Of a stretch of 60,024 nt of DNA, positions 16,342 through 25,967 are shown piece after piece (within the stretch, counting starts at the first letter, position 1; every line of letters begins with the position of its first letter). Position numbers and translations under genes: made by a program. The DNA is from DASPKX01 sp035627835. GTDB taxonomy: Bacteria > Verrucomicrobiota > Verrucomicrobiia > Limisphaerales > SXQI01. The notes under the pieces are model-generated. The model saw only the letters and a program-made list of their open reading frames with translations. It had not been told where the DNA came from and did not search any database. Location: the NCBI GenBank assembly GCA_035627835.1, contig DASPKX010000159.1, forward strand, positions 1-60,024, written 5' to 3'.

Positions 16342-16916
16342 TATTCGCGAGTGTAAGGCCGCAAAGGCTTGCAGGGGTGGCCGCCGCATACCGTCCATGC
16401 GGGCATATCCTTTAAGACAACGGCGCGCGCGCCAATCACCGCGCCTTCGCCAATCGTTACGCCTGGACCAACGAACGCCTCCGCGCAAACCCACGCATCT
16501 GCCCCGATGCTAATAGAGAATGCCTGCAACTCGAAGAGGCGCGATTCATAGTTGTGCGTTCCGCAACAAAGGTGAGCGCCTTGGGAAATCACCGCGCGAG
16601 AGCCGATGCTGATGAGCGCCTGGTTGTAGAGAGTCGCCCCGCTCGCGACACCGCAATCGTCGCCACACGCGAGGTTCCACGGCGCCCAAATTTTCGCTCC
16701 TGGGTAGATGTGGCAATTGCGCCCGATCTTTGCCCCGAATAGTCGGAGCAAGAAGCTGCGCCACGCATGGAGCGGACGGGGGGTTGGCCGGAACAGAAGC
16801 AAAGCGGTGGCATTCCAAAGAACGCGGGCAAGGCGATTGGCAACCGAAAAGCTGGGCGCTTCGTGCGCCGAGCGCCCCGCGACTACGACTTCTTCGTTGC
16901 CTTGATTTGCTCGCAT
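16341..16916 (-). CDS. WcaF-like colanic-acid-type acetyltransferase
   Basis: 191 residues, the usual length for WcaF. It is a left-handed beta-helix built from hexapeptide repeats: FGAKIGRNCHIYPGAKIWAP, CGDDCGVASGATLYN, SIGSRAVISQGAHL, then VGPGVTIGEGAVIGARAVV. The CCGTHNYES stretch carries the catalytic His (residue about 120). The C-terminus WTVCGGHPCKPLRP is typical of sugar O-acetyltransferases. It would decorate a repeat-unit sugar with acetyl groups from acetyl-CoA in the cytosol. Its start lies 34 bp inside the upstream GT4 gene. Confidence 0.85.
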   Translation of the reverse strand: MRANQGNEEVVVAGRSAHEAPSFSVANRLARVLWNATALLLFRPTPRPLHAWRSFLLRLFGAKIGRNCHIYPGAKIWAPWNLACGDDCGVASGATLYNQALISIGSRAVISQGAHLCCGTHNYESRLFELQAFSISIGADAWVCAEAFVGPGVTIGEGAVIGARAVVLKDMPAWTVCGGHPCKPLRPYTRE

Positions 16917-18040
16917 ATTCGATCAGCAACCTGGCTGATCTCGAACCGTCTTTGAAAGGATTGCTCCGCGTTCCGCGACATGGTTTCCCGTTCCAGTGGC
17001 TCTAAGGCAAGCCAATCGTGAAGCAATTGCGTCACGCCTTCGAGCGTGTCTGGGCGCACCAGGCCTGCTTGGTCCTCCTGTATCTCGCGCCAGATGTTCA
17101 CTTTGTCCGTGATGAGCGCCGGCTTCCCACAAGCGAGAGACTCAGCCACAACCACCCCAAAGTTTTCCTGATGCGATGGCAGGATAAACGCTTCCGCGGA
17201 ATGGAACGCCCCCCATTTCAGATCGCCCGAAAGCATGCCGGGCCAGGACACGCGCTCACTAATTTTGAGCTGTGCCGCGAGTTGCTTTAACTCGGCCACC
17301 CAATGGGTTGGGTCGGGTCCAGCCATAATGAGATACAAATTTGGATTTGCGTCCGCCACGCTCGCGAACGCTTTCAACAACAGGTCACACCCTTTCTTCG
17401 GGTGAATGCGGGAGAGATAGAGCACGAGCCTCTTGCCGCCAAGCGAAGGGAACGCCGTGTGGAAGGCAGCCCGTTGCGCAGCGGGATCGCCGGAAGGGCG
17501 ACTCGTCCCATAGCCCACAACGCGCTCGTTGCAGACGTAAGGTTTGAAGGACTTGCGCGCTTGCAATCGCTCCTCTTCGGAGGTGAAGAAAACTGCGCGC
17601 GCATCACGAAGGGCCCAGCTTTCCGCCCAGGGCCAATAGAGCTGTTTTTTGAGCCGCTTGAGTGGGTAGGCCTTGTTGAACCACGGGTCGAGCATCCCAT
17701 GCGTGAACACGAAATACGGCGTGGTGGAGTCATGCAAGGCGCGCCAGACACCGAAGCTGCTGAATTGCCAAAGGCCCTCCACGATAACGGCATCGAACCG
17801 TGAGGCATTGGCGCGCATCCAGGAGACCCAACGCCTGGAGTAGCCGTAGTTTCCAACTCCTGGCCCCAGTGCGTGAATCGGCAGCGGAAATGCCTGCACA
17901 TACTCGGCTGACGGGGAATCGAGCGACGCCACTTCGACCTGCCGGCCCGCGGCAAGATGCGCGCGGCCGAGTTGAACAACGCCCTCGATGGGGCCTCCGC
18001 CAGCAGGGTTGACCGAGTGAATCGCGTTAAGAATCCGCAC
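16883..18040 (-). CDS. Glycosyltransferase family 4
   Basis: 385 residues, starting at GTG 18040. GT-B architecture: the N-terminal acceptor domain begins MRILNAIHSVNPAGGGPIEG, and the C-terminal donor domain has LVLYLSRIHPKKGCDLLLKA, LIMAGPDP and the E-x7-E nucleotide-sugar motif in HQENFGVVVAESLACGKPAL. There are no membrane helices; the N-terminal Arg/Lys-rich loops may bind the inner membrane. It overlaps the next gene by 34 bp and follows the polymerase gene after 15 bp. The sugar specificity cannot be inferred. Confidence 0.88.
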   Translation of the reverse strand: MRILNAIHSVNPAGGGPIEGVVQLGRAHLAAGRQVEVASLDSPSAEYVQAFPLPIHALGPGVGNYGYSRRWVSWMRANASRFDAVIVEGLWQFSSFGVWRALHDSTTPYFVFTHGMLDPWFNKAYPLKRLKKQLYWPWAESWALRDARAVFFTSEEERLQARKSFKPYVCNERVVGYGTSRPSGDPAAQRAAFHTAFPSLGGKRLVLYLSRIHPKKGCDLLLKAFASVADANPNLYLIMAGPDPTHWVAELKQLAAQLKISERVSWPGMLSGDLKWGAFHSAEAFILPSHQENFGVVVAESLACGKPALITDKVNIWREIQEDQAGLVRPDTLEGVTQLLHDWLALEPLERETMSRNAEQSFQRRFEISQVADRICEQIKATKKS

Positions 18041-18055
18041 TGCGGAAATTGTAGG

Positions 18056-19522
18056 CTAGCGTCGGTGCGGGCGTTTGCCGCCGGCGTTCGGGTAGGGCCT
18101 GCGCGGCGGCAGAGCGCGGGGGCCCTGCATTCGCTTCGGCAGCGGCATGGTTTTAGGAGCCTCCGAGGGAGAGCTTAACTGGCCCCGTTTCGCTTCCGCG
18201 GAAGCAAGGCAGAGGCCAGAGAGCAATGTCGCAAATCCAAGCGCGGTCGGTTGCGCGATCTGGCCGTTCAATGCGGGAAGCGCGGCAGCGCCAAAAAGGA
18301 GGATCGGCAGCAGGTGCCCCTTCGTTGCTGATTGGATGCTCAGGCGCCCGAGCGAAAGCACGAGCATAATGCGGAAAGCAATGAACATCAGCCCGACCAG
18401 CGGCCCCATCTCCATGAGCACACGGCCCCATTCCCCCTCCGAAAGAAGGAACTGCGCTTTTCCGCTAATTAGATATGCGCCTGCATTCGTGCCAACGCCA
18501 AGGCCATGGCCGAAGAACGGGATGGTGAAAAGAAGTTTCAGCGGATTCAGCAACTGATCGGTGAACCGCCCAATCAAGCCACCGGTGGCGCTCTCCGATT
18601 GCGAAGCGAGGTTCCAGCGCTCGCTCATCACTTCGGCGCCTTGCTTCATCACTGTGACTTCGTCGCGGAAAAAGCTGAGGTTCGTCACGAGCAGCGTGGC
18701 GACGATCGCAAACCCGGCCAGGCGGGTGGCTGTGGCGACGAGGCGGCGAGATGCCATTGCGCCCGCCGCCCAGAAGACAAACACCAATGCTACGCTGATA
18801 ATCGCGGACCGGCTTCCTGAAACAGCCATCGCGAGGACAATGGCCACGCCTGCGGCCAATCCCAGCAAGCGCGGGTAACTTGCCCGCTCGGCAATGGCAT
18901 GCGCGGTGAAAGCCGCCACCATCGTGAAGAAACTCACGGCGCCCGTGATAAAGGAGAATGTGCCGGGCGGGCGAATCTTCCCAAGCGCCGATGCAAGCTG
19001 CGGGCCCTCAGAGGCGCCCACGGTCCTGTTAATCCATGCTGAAGGATCTGAGCGGAATTGCTGGGCCATGAGCAACGCCATCGGAATGGAAAGCGCAAGG
19101 ACCGCCTTGCCCATTTTGATGATGTCTTCATGGGCGAAGATCCTGGGCAGGATGAAAATGAGCGGAAAGTGCAGAAAGTCCGCGCGCCAACCATACGCCA
19201 GAACATGCGCTGGAATGCCGAGCGTTAGGAATTGGATGCACGCAAGAAAGGCTGAGGCCAGTCCGACTCCAAACAGCGCCTTCAAAAAGCTGCTCTGCGG
19301 AATCAGGTTCTCTCGAAAGGCTAAGACGTAAATCAGAATGACAACGGGATCCCGAATGACCAGCAGCGGCGCGCTGAGTCCAGGAACGAACCATTTGCGG
19401 AGCGCGCCTTCGAAGATCAACAACCAGAAGTACACCCAGACGAGTCGCTTGAGGTTTGGGCTCCCATGCGGCGCAAGGTCCGGCGGCAACGGGTCTGTGA
19501 GGTGTGCGGTCGGCGAATACAT
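18056..19522 (-). CDS. Wzy/O-antigen polymerase-like membrane protein
   Basis: 488 residues with roughly eleven hydrophobic segments from residue 25 to 440. A loop with the sequence MSERWNLASQSESATGGLIG, plus FGHGLGVGTNAGAYLISGKA and LLSEGEWGRVLMEMG, fits the large periplasmic loop of Wzy/WaaL-type proteins. SGSRSAIISVALV after the sixth helix is the conserved (T/S)GSRx motif. The C-terminal 50 residues are Pro/Arg-rich and soluble. It would polymerise repeat units on the periplasmic face. A second protein of this class (36804-39245) is present in the same locus. Confidence 0.72.
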   Translation of the reverse strand: MYSPTAHLTDPLPPDLAPHGSPNLKRLVWVYFWLLIFEGALRKWFVPGLSAPLLVIRDPVVILIYVLAFRENLIPQSSFLKALFGVGLASAFLACIQFLTLGIPAHVLAYGWRADFLHFPLIFILPRIFAHEDIIKMGKAVLALSIPMALLMAQQFRSDPSAWINRTVGASEGPQLASALGKIRPPGTFSFITGAVSFFTMVAAFTAHAIAERASYPRLLGLAAGVAIVLAMAVSGSRSAIISVALVFVFWAAGAMASRRLVATATRLAGFAIVATLLVTNLSFFRDEVTVMKQGAEVMSERWNLASQSESATGGLIGRFTDQLLNPLKLLFTIPFFGHGLGVGTNAGAYLISGKAQFLLSEGEWGRVLMEMGPLVGLMFIAFRIMLVLSLGRLSIQSATKGHLLPILLFGAAALPALNGQIAQPTALGFATLLSGLCLASAEAKRGQLSSPSEAPKTMPLPKRMQGPRALPPRRPYPNAGGKRPHRR

Positions 19523-19527
19523 GCTGT

Positions 19528-20670
19528 TCAGGAACCGGGCTGCGGCGAGGGTAACGCCAATAAACTCTCGTACGCGCGGATGTAGCCGTCAATCATGCGA
19601 TCAATGCTGAACCGTGCCGCGTTTGCAAAACCGGCGTCAACAACTTTGGCGCGCAGCTCTGGGGCGCGGAGAGCCAGGACATCAGAAGCGAAGCCCTTCG
19701 CATCGCTCGGTTCCCGAACGAAGGCGGCATCCCCCGCCACTTCAGGAACTGATGTGCGGTTGCTGCAAACGACAGGGCAACCGCATGCCTGGGCTTCCAG
19801 GATGGGCCAACCAAAACCTTCCGCCCAGGATGGAAAGAGCAGCGCGTGGGCGGCATTGTAAAGAGCCTCCAACTGTAAGTGGCTCGGGCGCGGCGCCTCG
19901 ATCACAGCGGCCGCAACCCCGAGCTGCTGAGCGAGAGCGCGCTGCTCCGAACTGAGAGGCTCGCCAGCAATCACAAGGCGCATCCGCCAGCTTTCCGAAA
20001 CAATCTTCAGCGCATGCAGCCCAGCCTCGCGGTTCTTCCGTTGGTGATTGGAGCCGACCATCAGCGCGTAAGGCTCACCGGAAGACAATGCCGCTGGCAA
20101 GCGGCTAAGGGCATCAGCGCGGGGGATGGCCTTGAAATCCATGTTCAAGCCCAAGGGCACAACCTCCAGGCGCCCTGGGGCAGGGCTGACGAGGCGGCGA
20201 ACATCCGCGGCGGTTGCGTGTGAATCACAGACGATTGTGTCCGCCTGGGACAAGTTCCGGAGAATCCATTTCTGAAGAAGCTTTCCGGTTGGCCGAGCTG
20301 GACAATGCGCATCAATTTCCCCCAGGGCGCCACGAACGGCCAGCAAATCGTGGCAGGTGATAAGTTTTCGATGCCGCCGAACGTGCGGTATGTATGGCGA
20401 GTTCGAATGGTCGCAAATGTGAACGATCGTGTCAGCGGGCTCGTGCTCCAGGCGCGCTTTCAACCGCCGAGGGAATCGCAGGAACTTGTCTGCATAGCCG
20501 AGCCATTTTTTCCGCGAAAGGCTTTGTCGATCATTTGCCAGAGAAGGCTCCGGCGAAATGACTTCGACAGCTATATTCCGCTTCGGCAATTCACGGGCCA
20601 GGCAATCCGCAAATCGCAGCATGCTTTCCTGCTGGTCCAGCGCGTAGTTGCGGATAAGCAGCGCCTTCAA
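19528..20670 (-). CDS. Glycosyltransferase family 4
   Basis: 380 residues from TTG 20670. I chose this start because it overlaps the upstream stop (AATTGA) and follows AGGGGG at good spacing; the longer frame runs into the preceding gene. The donor domain has LMVGSNHQRKNREAGL and the E-x7-E motif in EGFGWPILEAQACGCPVV, followed by SVPEVAGDAA. IVCDSHATAADV marks the hinge region. The motif set resembles mannosyltransferases of O-antigen clusters (WbdB/WbaZ style), but the sugar is not assignable. Confidence 0.87.
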   Translation of the reverse strand: MKALLIRNYALDQQESMLRFADCLARELPKRNIAVEVISPEPSLANDRQSLSRKKWLGYADKFLRFPRRLKARLEHEPADTIVHICDHSNSPYIPHVRRHRKLITCHDLLAVRGALGEIDAHCPARPTGKLLQKWILRNLSQADTIVCDSHATAADVRRLVSPAPGRLEVVPLGLNMDFKAIPRADALSRLPAALSSGEPYALMVGSNHQRKNREAGLHALKIVSESWRMRLVIAGEPLSSEQRALAQQLGVAAAVIEAPRPSHLQLEALYNAAHALLFPSWAEGFGWPILEAQACGCPVVCSNRTSVPEVAGDAAFVREPSDAKGFASDVLALRAPELRAKVVDAGFANAARFSIDRMIDGYIRAYESLLALPSPQPGS

Positions 20671-21875
20671 TTTGCCCCCTGAAGGCCAATGCCCGAGATG
20701 ATTCGACTGGCGTATGCGTCCCAAGTCAGCTCCGCGGCCCGCTTTTGGGCGCTACGCCCCATCTGCGGCAGGGCATCACGATTATCCGCGAACCAATTGA
20801 GGCGTTCAGCAATCGCCTCCGGTGAGCGGATCGGCACGATAAACCCGGTTTCACCCGCGATAACCAGGTCTTCCCCGCCTGCGTTCGCGGTGACGAGAAT
20901 GGGCAGCCCGCAGCTCATCGCTTCCTGCTGCACCAGCGCGCGCCCTTCCGCAATCGATGGCAGCACCAGCAGATCACACGTGCGCATCAAATCCAGCGCC
21001 CGGGCATGCGGGCGGGGGGATTCATACGTGAAGGCGCATTGAGAATGGTAAAATTGGAGCGGCATGGGCGCGGATCCCAGCGCAATCAACTCCACATCAG
21101 GGCGCTTGAGCAAACGGAGAGCTGCGAACAGGTCAGCCAACCCCTTGCGCTGCGACAGTGTGCCCGCGAACAAAACGCGCAGCTTGGGATGCCGGCGCGC
21201 CGGTCGTTCCGCGCTGCCCGGCGGTGATCCGAACGGGGCGACCACGACCGTTTGGGTTGGCTGAAGCGGCGGCAAAGACCGTGCGACAAATTCACTGGGG
21301 CAAATAATCCATTCAGCAAGCCCAAGTTCCTCATCCTTTCGCTGGAGCTTCGCTTCTGAATCGCGCGTGCTCTGCAATGTCGGCTCCCACTCTGGGTAGC
21401 GTTCCGCTTCTTCCCGAAGGAGTGTTCGCACGGTGGACCAATGGGCAATGGGCAAATCGTAAACCCGCCGGAGCCCGAGGTCACGCGCCCGCTTGAAGGT
21501 CGCGGCGGCGCCATCCTCATACGCATAGACGTGGCTGGGCTGACCAACGTCGCCGCCCTGGGCCAGGGACGCTGCCACACGCGCGTCCAGGTCTCGATAG
21601 ACGTTGTCGATGGCAGCCCATCCTTTTTCATGTGCCGTTAGGCCGGTTAATTTTGCCTTTGACGCGACCAACCGGACCACCTCCCTGGCCATGTGGGTCT
21701 TTAACTTGGTTTTGGGCAGTTCGTACACGCGCCGGGCGGCTTCCCCAAACGGCAGCGGGTTCGAGTTGGAAAATCCGATGGTTGTATGGAAAGTCGTGAG
21801 TAGGCCGCGCTTCTCCAGCCCTGCAAGGAGCGCCCGGACAAAAGTGTTGCCGGTGGGATGGCTTACAACGACCAC
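20667..21875 (-). CDS. Glycosyltransferase family 4
   Basis: 402 residues, starting at GTG 21875. The N-terminal half is divergent, with YAYEDGAAATFKRARDLGL and PIAHWSTVRTLL. The C-terminal half is a standard donor domain: LFAGTLSQRKGLADLF, ELIALGSAP and the E-x7-E motif in EGRALVQQEAMSCGLPIL, then NAGGEDLVIAGETGFIV. It is cytosolic. The stop overlaps the TTG start of the next transferase. It belongs to the block of four consecutive GT4 genes at 19.5-24.1 kb. Confidence 0.87.
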   Translation of the reverse strand: MVVVSHPTGNTFVRALLAGLEKRGLLTTFHTTIGFSNSNPLPFGEAARRVYELPKTKLKTHMAREVVRLVASKAKLTGLTAHEKGWAAIDNVYRDLDARVAASLAQGGDVGQPSHVYAYEDGAAATFKRARDLGLRRVYDLPIAHWSTVRTLLREEAERYPEWEPTLQSTRDSEAKLQRKDEELGLAEWIICPSEFVARSLPPLQPTQTVVVAPFGSPPGSAERPARRHPKLRVLFAGTLSQRKGLADLFAALRLLKRPDVELIALGSAPMPLQFYHSQCAFTYESPRPHARALDLMRTCDLLVLPSIAEGRALVQQEAMSCGLPILVTANAGGEDLVIAGETGFIVPIRSPEAIAERLNWFADNRDALPQMGRSAQKRAAELTWDAYASRIISGIGLQGAN

Positions 21876-21884
21876 GAATTAGCT

Positions 21885-22895
21885 TCAGTTTAAGGCGCTT
21901 TCGAAAACTTGCAGGTAACGCTCTGCCACCGCGCGGGGCTGATGCTTCTGAAGATGCGCCTCGGCATGCCGCCGATAACCTTCGAGCTGATGGGGGTCCG
22001 TCAGGAATTGTTCAAGAGCGCAGGTTAAGGCAGCGACATCGCCGTTGGGAAAGGTTGCGCCGCACGGACCGATGGCGTCCGGCAATCCGCCACCAGTCGA
22101 GCCAATGACCACGCAGCCGCACGCAATTCCTTCGAGCGCGACAATGCCGAATGGCTCATTCCAACGCGAGGGCACAACCAGGATGCGGTGATCGTTCAAC
22201 AGTCGGGCCAGCGGCTCGCCGGTCACCTTTCCCGCGAAGGTGACTTGCGCCTGGATCCCCAAATGGGCGGCTAGCGCCCGCAGCGAATCCAACTCCGGGC
22301 CATCGCCGACGACCGTAAGTCTTGGTGTGCGCTTTCGCCTCTTCAGCTCCGCGAGGCTTTCGATAAGCAAATCAACGCCCTTATCTGAAACGAGTCGGCC
22401 AACAAAAATGAGATCCGAGCGTCGGTCCTGGGAAGCTAACTGGCGAAAGGTTGTTGCGTCGTAGGGGTCCGGGATGATCGTGGACGGCTGCCGAATGCCC
22501 GCAGCCATAGCCTTGCTGATTGCGATGTTCCGCGCTCTCCTCAACGCAAAGTGTTTTAAATGATCAACGATAGCCATCTTCCCATCCGGCCGGGAAATCC
22601 ACGTATGATGCGCCACCACCCAGGGCTTTCGATGGAATAGAAGAGGCCAGGCGACGCGCAAACTGACGTTGTTATGAAAAAAAACATCGCACCATTTCAC
22701 GAGCCTGAGCAGCTCTTTAGGGGCAGGGTTTCGAACAATGGCGTGCGGAGTGGCATCAGGCTGATTGGAAGGAGTTTCCGTGATCACATGAACGTCATGG
22801 CCCAGTGAAACGAACTCCCGGGCCAGCAGCCTGGAGACTTCTTCGATGCCGCCGACGCTGGGGGCAAAAAGATGCGATGAAAAAAGGATCTTCAC
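21885..22895 (-). CDS. Glycosyltransferase family 4
   Basis: 336 residues from GTG 22895, a compact GT4. FAPSVGGIEEVSRLLAREF is the conserved N-terminal GG-I-E motif. The donor half has LIFVGRLVSDKGVDLLIESL, LTVVGDGPEL and NEPFGIVALEGIACGCVVIG with the E-x7-E pair, followed by GGLPDAIGPCG. The start overlaps the upstream gene by 4 bp (GTGA). Confidence 0.9.
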   Translation of the reverse strand: MKILFSSHLFAPSVGGIEEVSRLLAREFVSLGHDVHVITETPSNQPDATPHAIVRNPAPKELLRLVKWCDVFFHNNVSLRVAWPLLFHRKPWVVAHHTWISRPDGKMAIVDHLKHFALRRARNIAISKAMAAGIRQPSTIIPDPYDATTFRQLASQDRRSDLIFVGRLVSDKGVDLLIESLAELKRRKRTPRLTVVGDGPELDSLRALAAHLGIQAQVTFAGKVTGEPLARLLNDHRILVVPSRWNEPFGIVALEGIACGCVVIGSTGGGLPDAIGPCGATFPNGDVAALTCALEQFLTDPHQLEGYRRHAEAHLQKHQPRAVAERYLQVFESALN

Positions 22896-24067
22896 AGAGG
22901 TCTAAGCGAAGATGCCGCGCCCGGCCGCAGCGCCGCGGCCAAGTCGTCCAGGAAGAGAGTCGCGATCTCCGGCAAACGGCGGTGAGGAATTCCGCGCGTG
23001 GCTTTTAACAGATCGGCAGGCAAGGATTCCGTGAGCGGGATGAGCAAGGGTGAGCCTGAGCGCGCGTGGTCAAACCCAGCAAAATGAACATCATCCCGGT
23101 TCACGATCACGGGTAGCCCGTGCTCGACCATTGCAGCCACAGAACCGCTTTTCCCCAGCAAAGCCCACGGAGAGGTTGCGATGCCGAAGTCCCCCATGCT
23201 TAGCAGGGTTGAGATGTGTTCCGCCGACTGCGCGCCGAGAAGAACAAAGGTCAGCTCCGGCGAATATTTCTGAGCAAGCTCCGTCCACAACTCGGCGCCT
23301 GGGCCGATTCTCCCAACGCAAACAATCAGAATGCGTTTGCCTGCTGCTCCTGCCGCAGCTTTCAGGTGAGTGAACAAAGGTTCGGGAGGCCATACCGGAT
23401 GGAGTGCGCCGAAAATGACGAACACCCAGATTTCTGCCCGCCTTCCCGACGCGATGCCTGCCCTTTCCAACACTCCCTGAAACCACTCCTCTCGCGGATT
23501 AGCGGCCACAGGGATATTCCCAAAGATTGGCAGGAGCTTGGCCTCAAGCGCGACCTGCTTGAGCAAGCGCTGATACGCTGGAATTGTGGTGTGCGCCTGA
23601 ATCGGCCGGAGCGTTGATAGCAGGCGTTTGAACAATGCGCGTTGCACGACGCCAACCAGGCGCTCCTTCATCCCCGATTGCCCAGTGGCGGCCAGCCACG
23701 TTTCATGCACCAGCAGGTGGAATGGAGCGCCGTTCCTCGCTGCTCCCAACGCCCGGGGGAGCGCCCATGGGAATCCCCGCGAGTCATACGCATAAGGCAC
23801 GAACTGCAGGCTTGCGATATCCGGCCGGAAGGCAGACAGGAATGAGGCAAGCATCTTCCCTCGTTCCATCCAGGGTAGCGTCGCTGGAAGTCGAAGCGTG
23901 GCAAGGGGCGTTTCCTGCTGAATTGGATTCCTGACCGCAATGTCATTCAGGGATGCCACTGCCGAGGGATGCCCTTGCCGCGCGCACTCTGACGCTAACT
24001 CGCGGGTGTAATCCCCCACCCCATCAGCGCCCGGCTCCGCGCCCCCGCAGATGAATGCGATTCTCAC
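22892..24067 (-). CDS. GT-B glycosyltransferase, divergent GT4-like
   Basis: 391 residues from GTG 24067, which overlaps the upstream stop in GTGA; the longer open frame is not supported. The first strand RIAFICGGAEPGADGVGDYT is the GT4 acceptor-side G-x-GDYT motif. The donor half is weak: WVFVIFGALHPVWPPEP, ILIVCVGRIG, FVLLGAQSAEHIS, and LLGKSGSVAAMVEHGLPVIV, where the usual E-x7-E is not evident. It is probably a transferase of this fold. Loss of the second Glu leaves its catalytic mode uncertain. Confidence 0.7.
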   Translation of the reverse strand: MRIAFICGGAEPGADGVGDYTRELASECARQGHPSAVASLNDIAVRNPIQQETPLATLRLPATLPWMERGKMLASFLSAFRPDIASLQFVPYAYDSRGFPWALPRALGAARNGAPFHLLVHETWLAATGQSGMKERLVGVVQRALFKRLLSTLRPIQAHTTIPAYQRLLKQVALEAKLLPIFGNIPVAANPREEWFQGVLERAGIASGRRAEIWVFVIFGALHPVWPPEPLFTHLKAAAGAAGKRILIVCVGRIGPGAELWTELAQKYSPELTFVLLGAQSAEHISTLLSMGDFGIATSPWALLGKSGSVAAMVEHGLPVIVNRDDVHFAGFDHARSGSPLLIPLTESLPADLLKATRGIPHRRLPEIATLFLDDLAAALRPGAASSLRPL

Positions 24068-25092
24068 GATCGTTTGAGCTTCGCCTTGGCTTTCTGCAGC
24101 AGCGTGCCTTCGCGCAGATTGCGCCAAAGCTTCTGGTGCGGCGCCAAACCATACGGCGCGTAAAACCGCCAACTGCGCCACAGACGCTCATAATCAGGAA
24201 CACCGTGGCGCGCGGCGCGCATTCGCGCGGTCAAATCAAATGCGCGGGTTACGCGGTGGACGGGGCTGAACCATTCTTCCCAGGCGCGGCGTGCGAGTCT
24301 TCCTCGCTCGGAGGCTGAGACCTTTTCGGCGTTGAGTATAGAGGGGATGCGTGATACCTCCGCCTCCTTTACGAAGATTGCGAAAGACTTCCAGTCCGGC
24401 CCGGGTGGAGGCGACCAGTCGTCCGCCAGAATCACAGGCGCTCGCCCGCAAGCCATCGTTTCGTACAAGCGATGGCTGGAGGGACTGATGCCGCGCGGGC
24501 AAAGCACGAACTGGCTGTTCAGTATCTCCTCCACGAACTCACTCTGCTGCTGCGCTGAGTTGCTGAAAAAGGATCCCTGCTGCAGCCGGGTGATGATCGC
24601 ATCGCTCGGCCAATGGGCCGCATGCTGAAAGATCGCCTCCCGCACCGGGGCTGTTCCCGTGCCGCGAAACGAAAAGAGCCATCGAGGGTCACGGGCGCGG
24701 TCTAAAGCTGAAACCTTCTCGACGAGCGGGTTGGGCGATCCGAGCAGATAGCACCACGTCTCGTATCTCGAGTGGTCCACAAATTTTTTCGGCACCCCTG
24801 TGTAAAGGCCGGGCAGGAACCCGAGGAATGAATCACTGTACCCGACAGCAAAGCATTTCTCGGGATGCTCTCGAATAAGCGGGTTCTTAAGGAGGACTTC
24901 CGCATAGCTGCGATCCTTCCAGGAATTCGGCTCAAGAAAGAGAATGACATCCGCGTCCTCCGCCGAGGTGACCAACGAATGGCCGCGCTTATCCTCAGCG
25001 GCCTCGAAGCTTTTTCGCACCGTTTCCACGTAGGCGGCGCCTTCCCATGGCCATTGCTGGGTTGCGTCCGGAAATGTGAGAAGGAATTTCAC
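24064..25092 (-). CDS. Exostosin-family (GT47-like) glycosyltransferase
   Basis: 342 residues from GTG 25092. FVLCPRGISPSSHRLYETM followed by ACGRAPVILADDWSPPPGPDW is the exostosin core motif (C-P-R-G ... R-x-x-E ... P-V-I), which binds the nucleotide-sugar. The N-terminal half contains DADVILFLEPNSW and FSFRGTGTAPVR. Exostosins are best known from heparan sulfate synthesis in animals; bacterial members sit in capsule and O-antigen loci. A second exostosin-like gene lies 0.8 kb upstream in the same operon. Confidence 0.78.
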   Translation of the reverse strand: MKFLLTFPDATQQWPWEGAAYVETVRKSFEAAEDKRGHSLVTSAEDADVILFLEPNSWKDRSYAEVLLKNPLIREHPEKCFAVGYSDSFLGFLPGLYTGVPKKFVDHSRYETWCYLLGSPNPLVEKVSALDRARDPRWLFSFRGTGTAPVREAIFQHAAHWPSDAIITRLQQGSFFSNSAQQQSEFVEEILNSQFVLCPRGISPSSHRLYETMACGRAPVILADDWSPPPGPDWKSFAIFVKEAEVSRIPSILNAEKVSASERGRLARRAWEEWFSPVHRVTRAFDLTARMRAARHGVPDYERLWRSWRFYAPYGLAPHQKLWRNLREGTLLQKAKAKLKRS

Positions 25093-25103
25093 TATCTTTC
25101 CTC

Positions 25104-25967
25104 TTAAAGCACATTCCAGCCTCGCGGCCTTGCGCAGGCTTGAGCCTCAGATGGATTTAAGGTCGCGAGGAAGTTTGGCTCCAGATCTCCGGCGATGGCC
25201 TCGTCACAAGGCTTCAGCGCGGGGCCGCGCAGTTCCTTTTGCAGCGAAAACACCTTAAATCCGTGGTTCCGCAAAAAGCGCGCGACCTCCGAGTCCAAAC
25301 CCTGGTGGTCTTCGAAAAAGAGATGCTCGACCTGACGTCTTTCAAGCGCGTTTTGCATGCCTTGGAGAGCGGGTAACTCGTGGCCCTCCACATCCATCTT
25401 TAAAACGCGCACGAGCCCGCGTGATTGGAGCCAATCATCAAGGCAGGCCGCTCGGACCTCCACCATCTCCGCCGACGCAGTTTCATCGCAAACTCTGCCG
25501 AGCCCTGCGTTCGCGCCCAGCGCTCGTTTAAACCGCAAGATCCCTGCCGCGGACGATACGGCAACCTGGTGCGCCTCGACGATTGAATCGAAATGATTGC
25601 CGGCAGTGTTGGATTTGAGTTCCTCGAAAATCCCGGGGTCCGCCTCATAGCTCAGGCAACGGCCTTCAGGACCACAGCGCGACGCCATCAGAAGCGTGAT
25701 ATAGCCAATGTTCGCGCCCACATCCACGCAGAGATCGCCGGGCCGGATCATGCGCCAGAGCAGCTCGCTAAGCGCTGGGTCATGGCAACGGGTGTTGATG
25801 AGGTGATTGCCGATAAACTCCCCTTCCCTCGCCATCAACACAGGCCCTGCGACCGTGCGAACAGGCACTCGTTTGCCGCGCCAAAGCGCCCGCAGAGCCA
25901 CCCGGCGAAATATGTTGCCAGGCCGCAGAAGGTATTCAGGCTCCCGGAGAAGGCGCATGCGCTTCAC
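25104..25967 (-). CDS. FkbM-family SAM-dependent methyltransferase
   Basis: 287 residues from GTG 25967 (ATG 25958 is the alternative). The SAM motif is CVDVGANIGYITLLMA near residue 80. YEADPGIFEELKSN carries the acidic residue binding the SAM ribose, VLKMDVEGHELPALQGM is the FkbM signature, and FFEDHQG follows. FkbM enzymes methylate sugar hydroxyls in polysaccharides and natural products. Its start lies 32 bp inside the upstream exostosin-like gene. It is one of four FkbM paralogues here. Confidence 0.88.
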   Translation of the reverse strand: MKRMRLLREPEYLLRPGNIFRRVALRALWRGKRVPVRTVAGPVLMAREGEFIGNHLINTRCHDPALSELLWRMIRPGDLCVDVGANIGYITLLMASRCGPEGRCLSYEADPGIFEELKSNTAGNHFDSIVEAHQVAVSSAAGILRFKRALGANAGLGRVCDETASAEMVEVRAACLDDWLQSRGLVRVLKMDVEGHELPALQGMQNALERRQVEHLFFEDHQGLDSEVARFLRNHGFKVFSLQKELRGPALKPCDEAIAGDLEPNFLATLNPSEAQACARPRGWNVL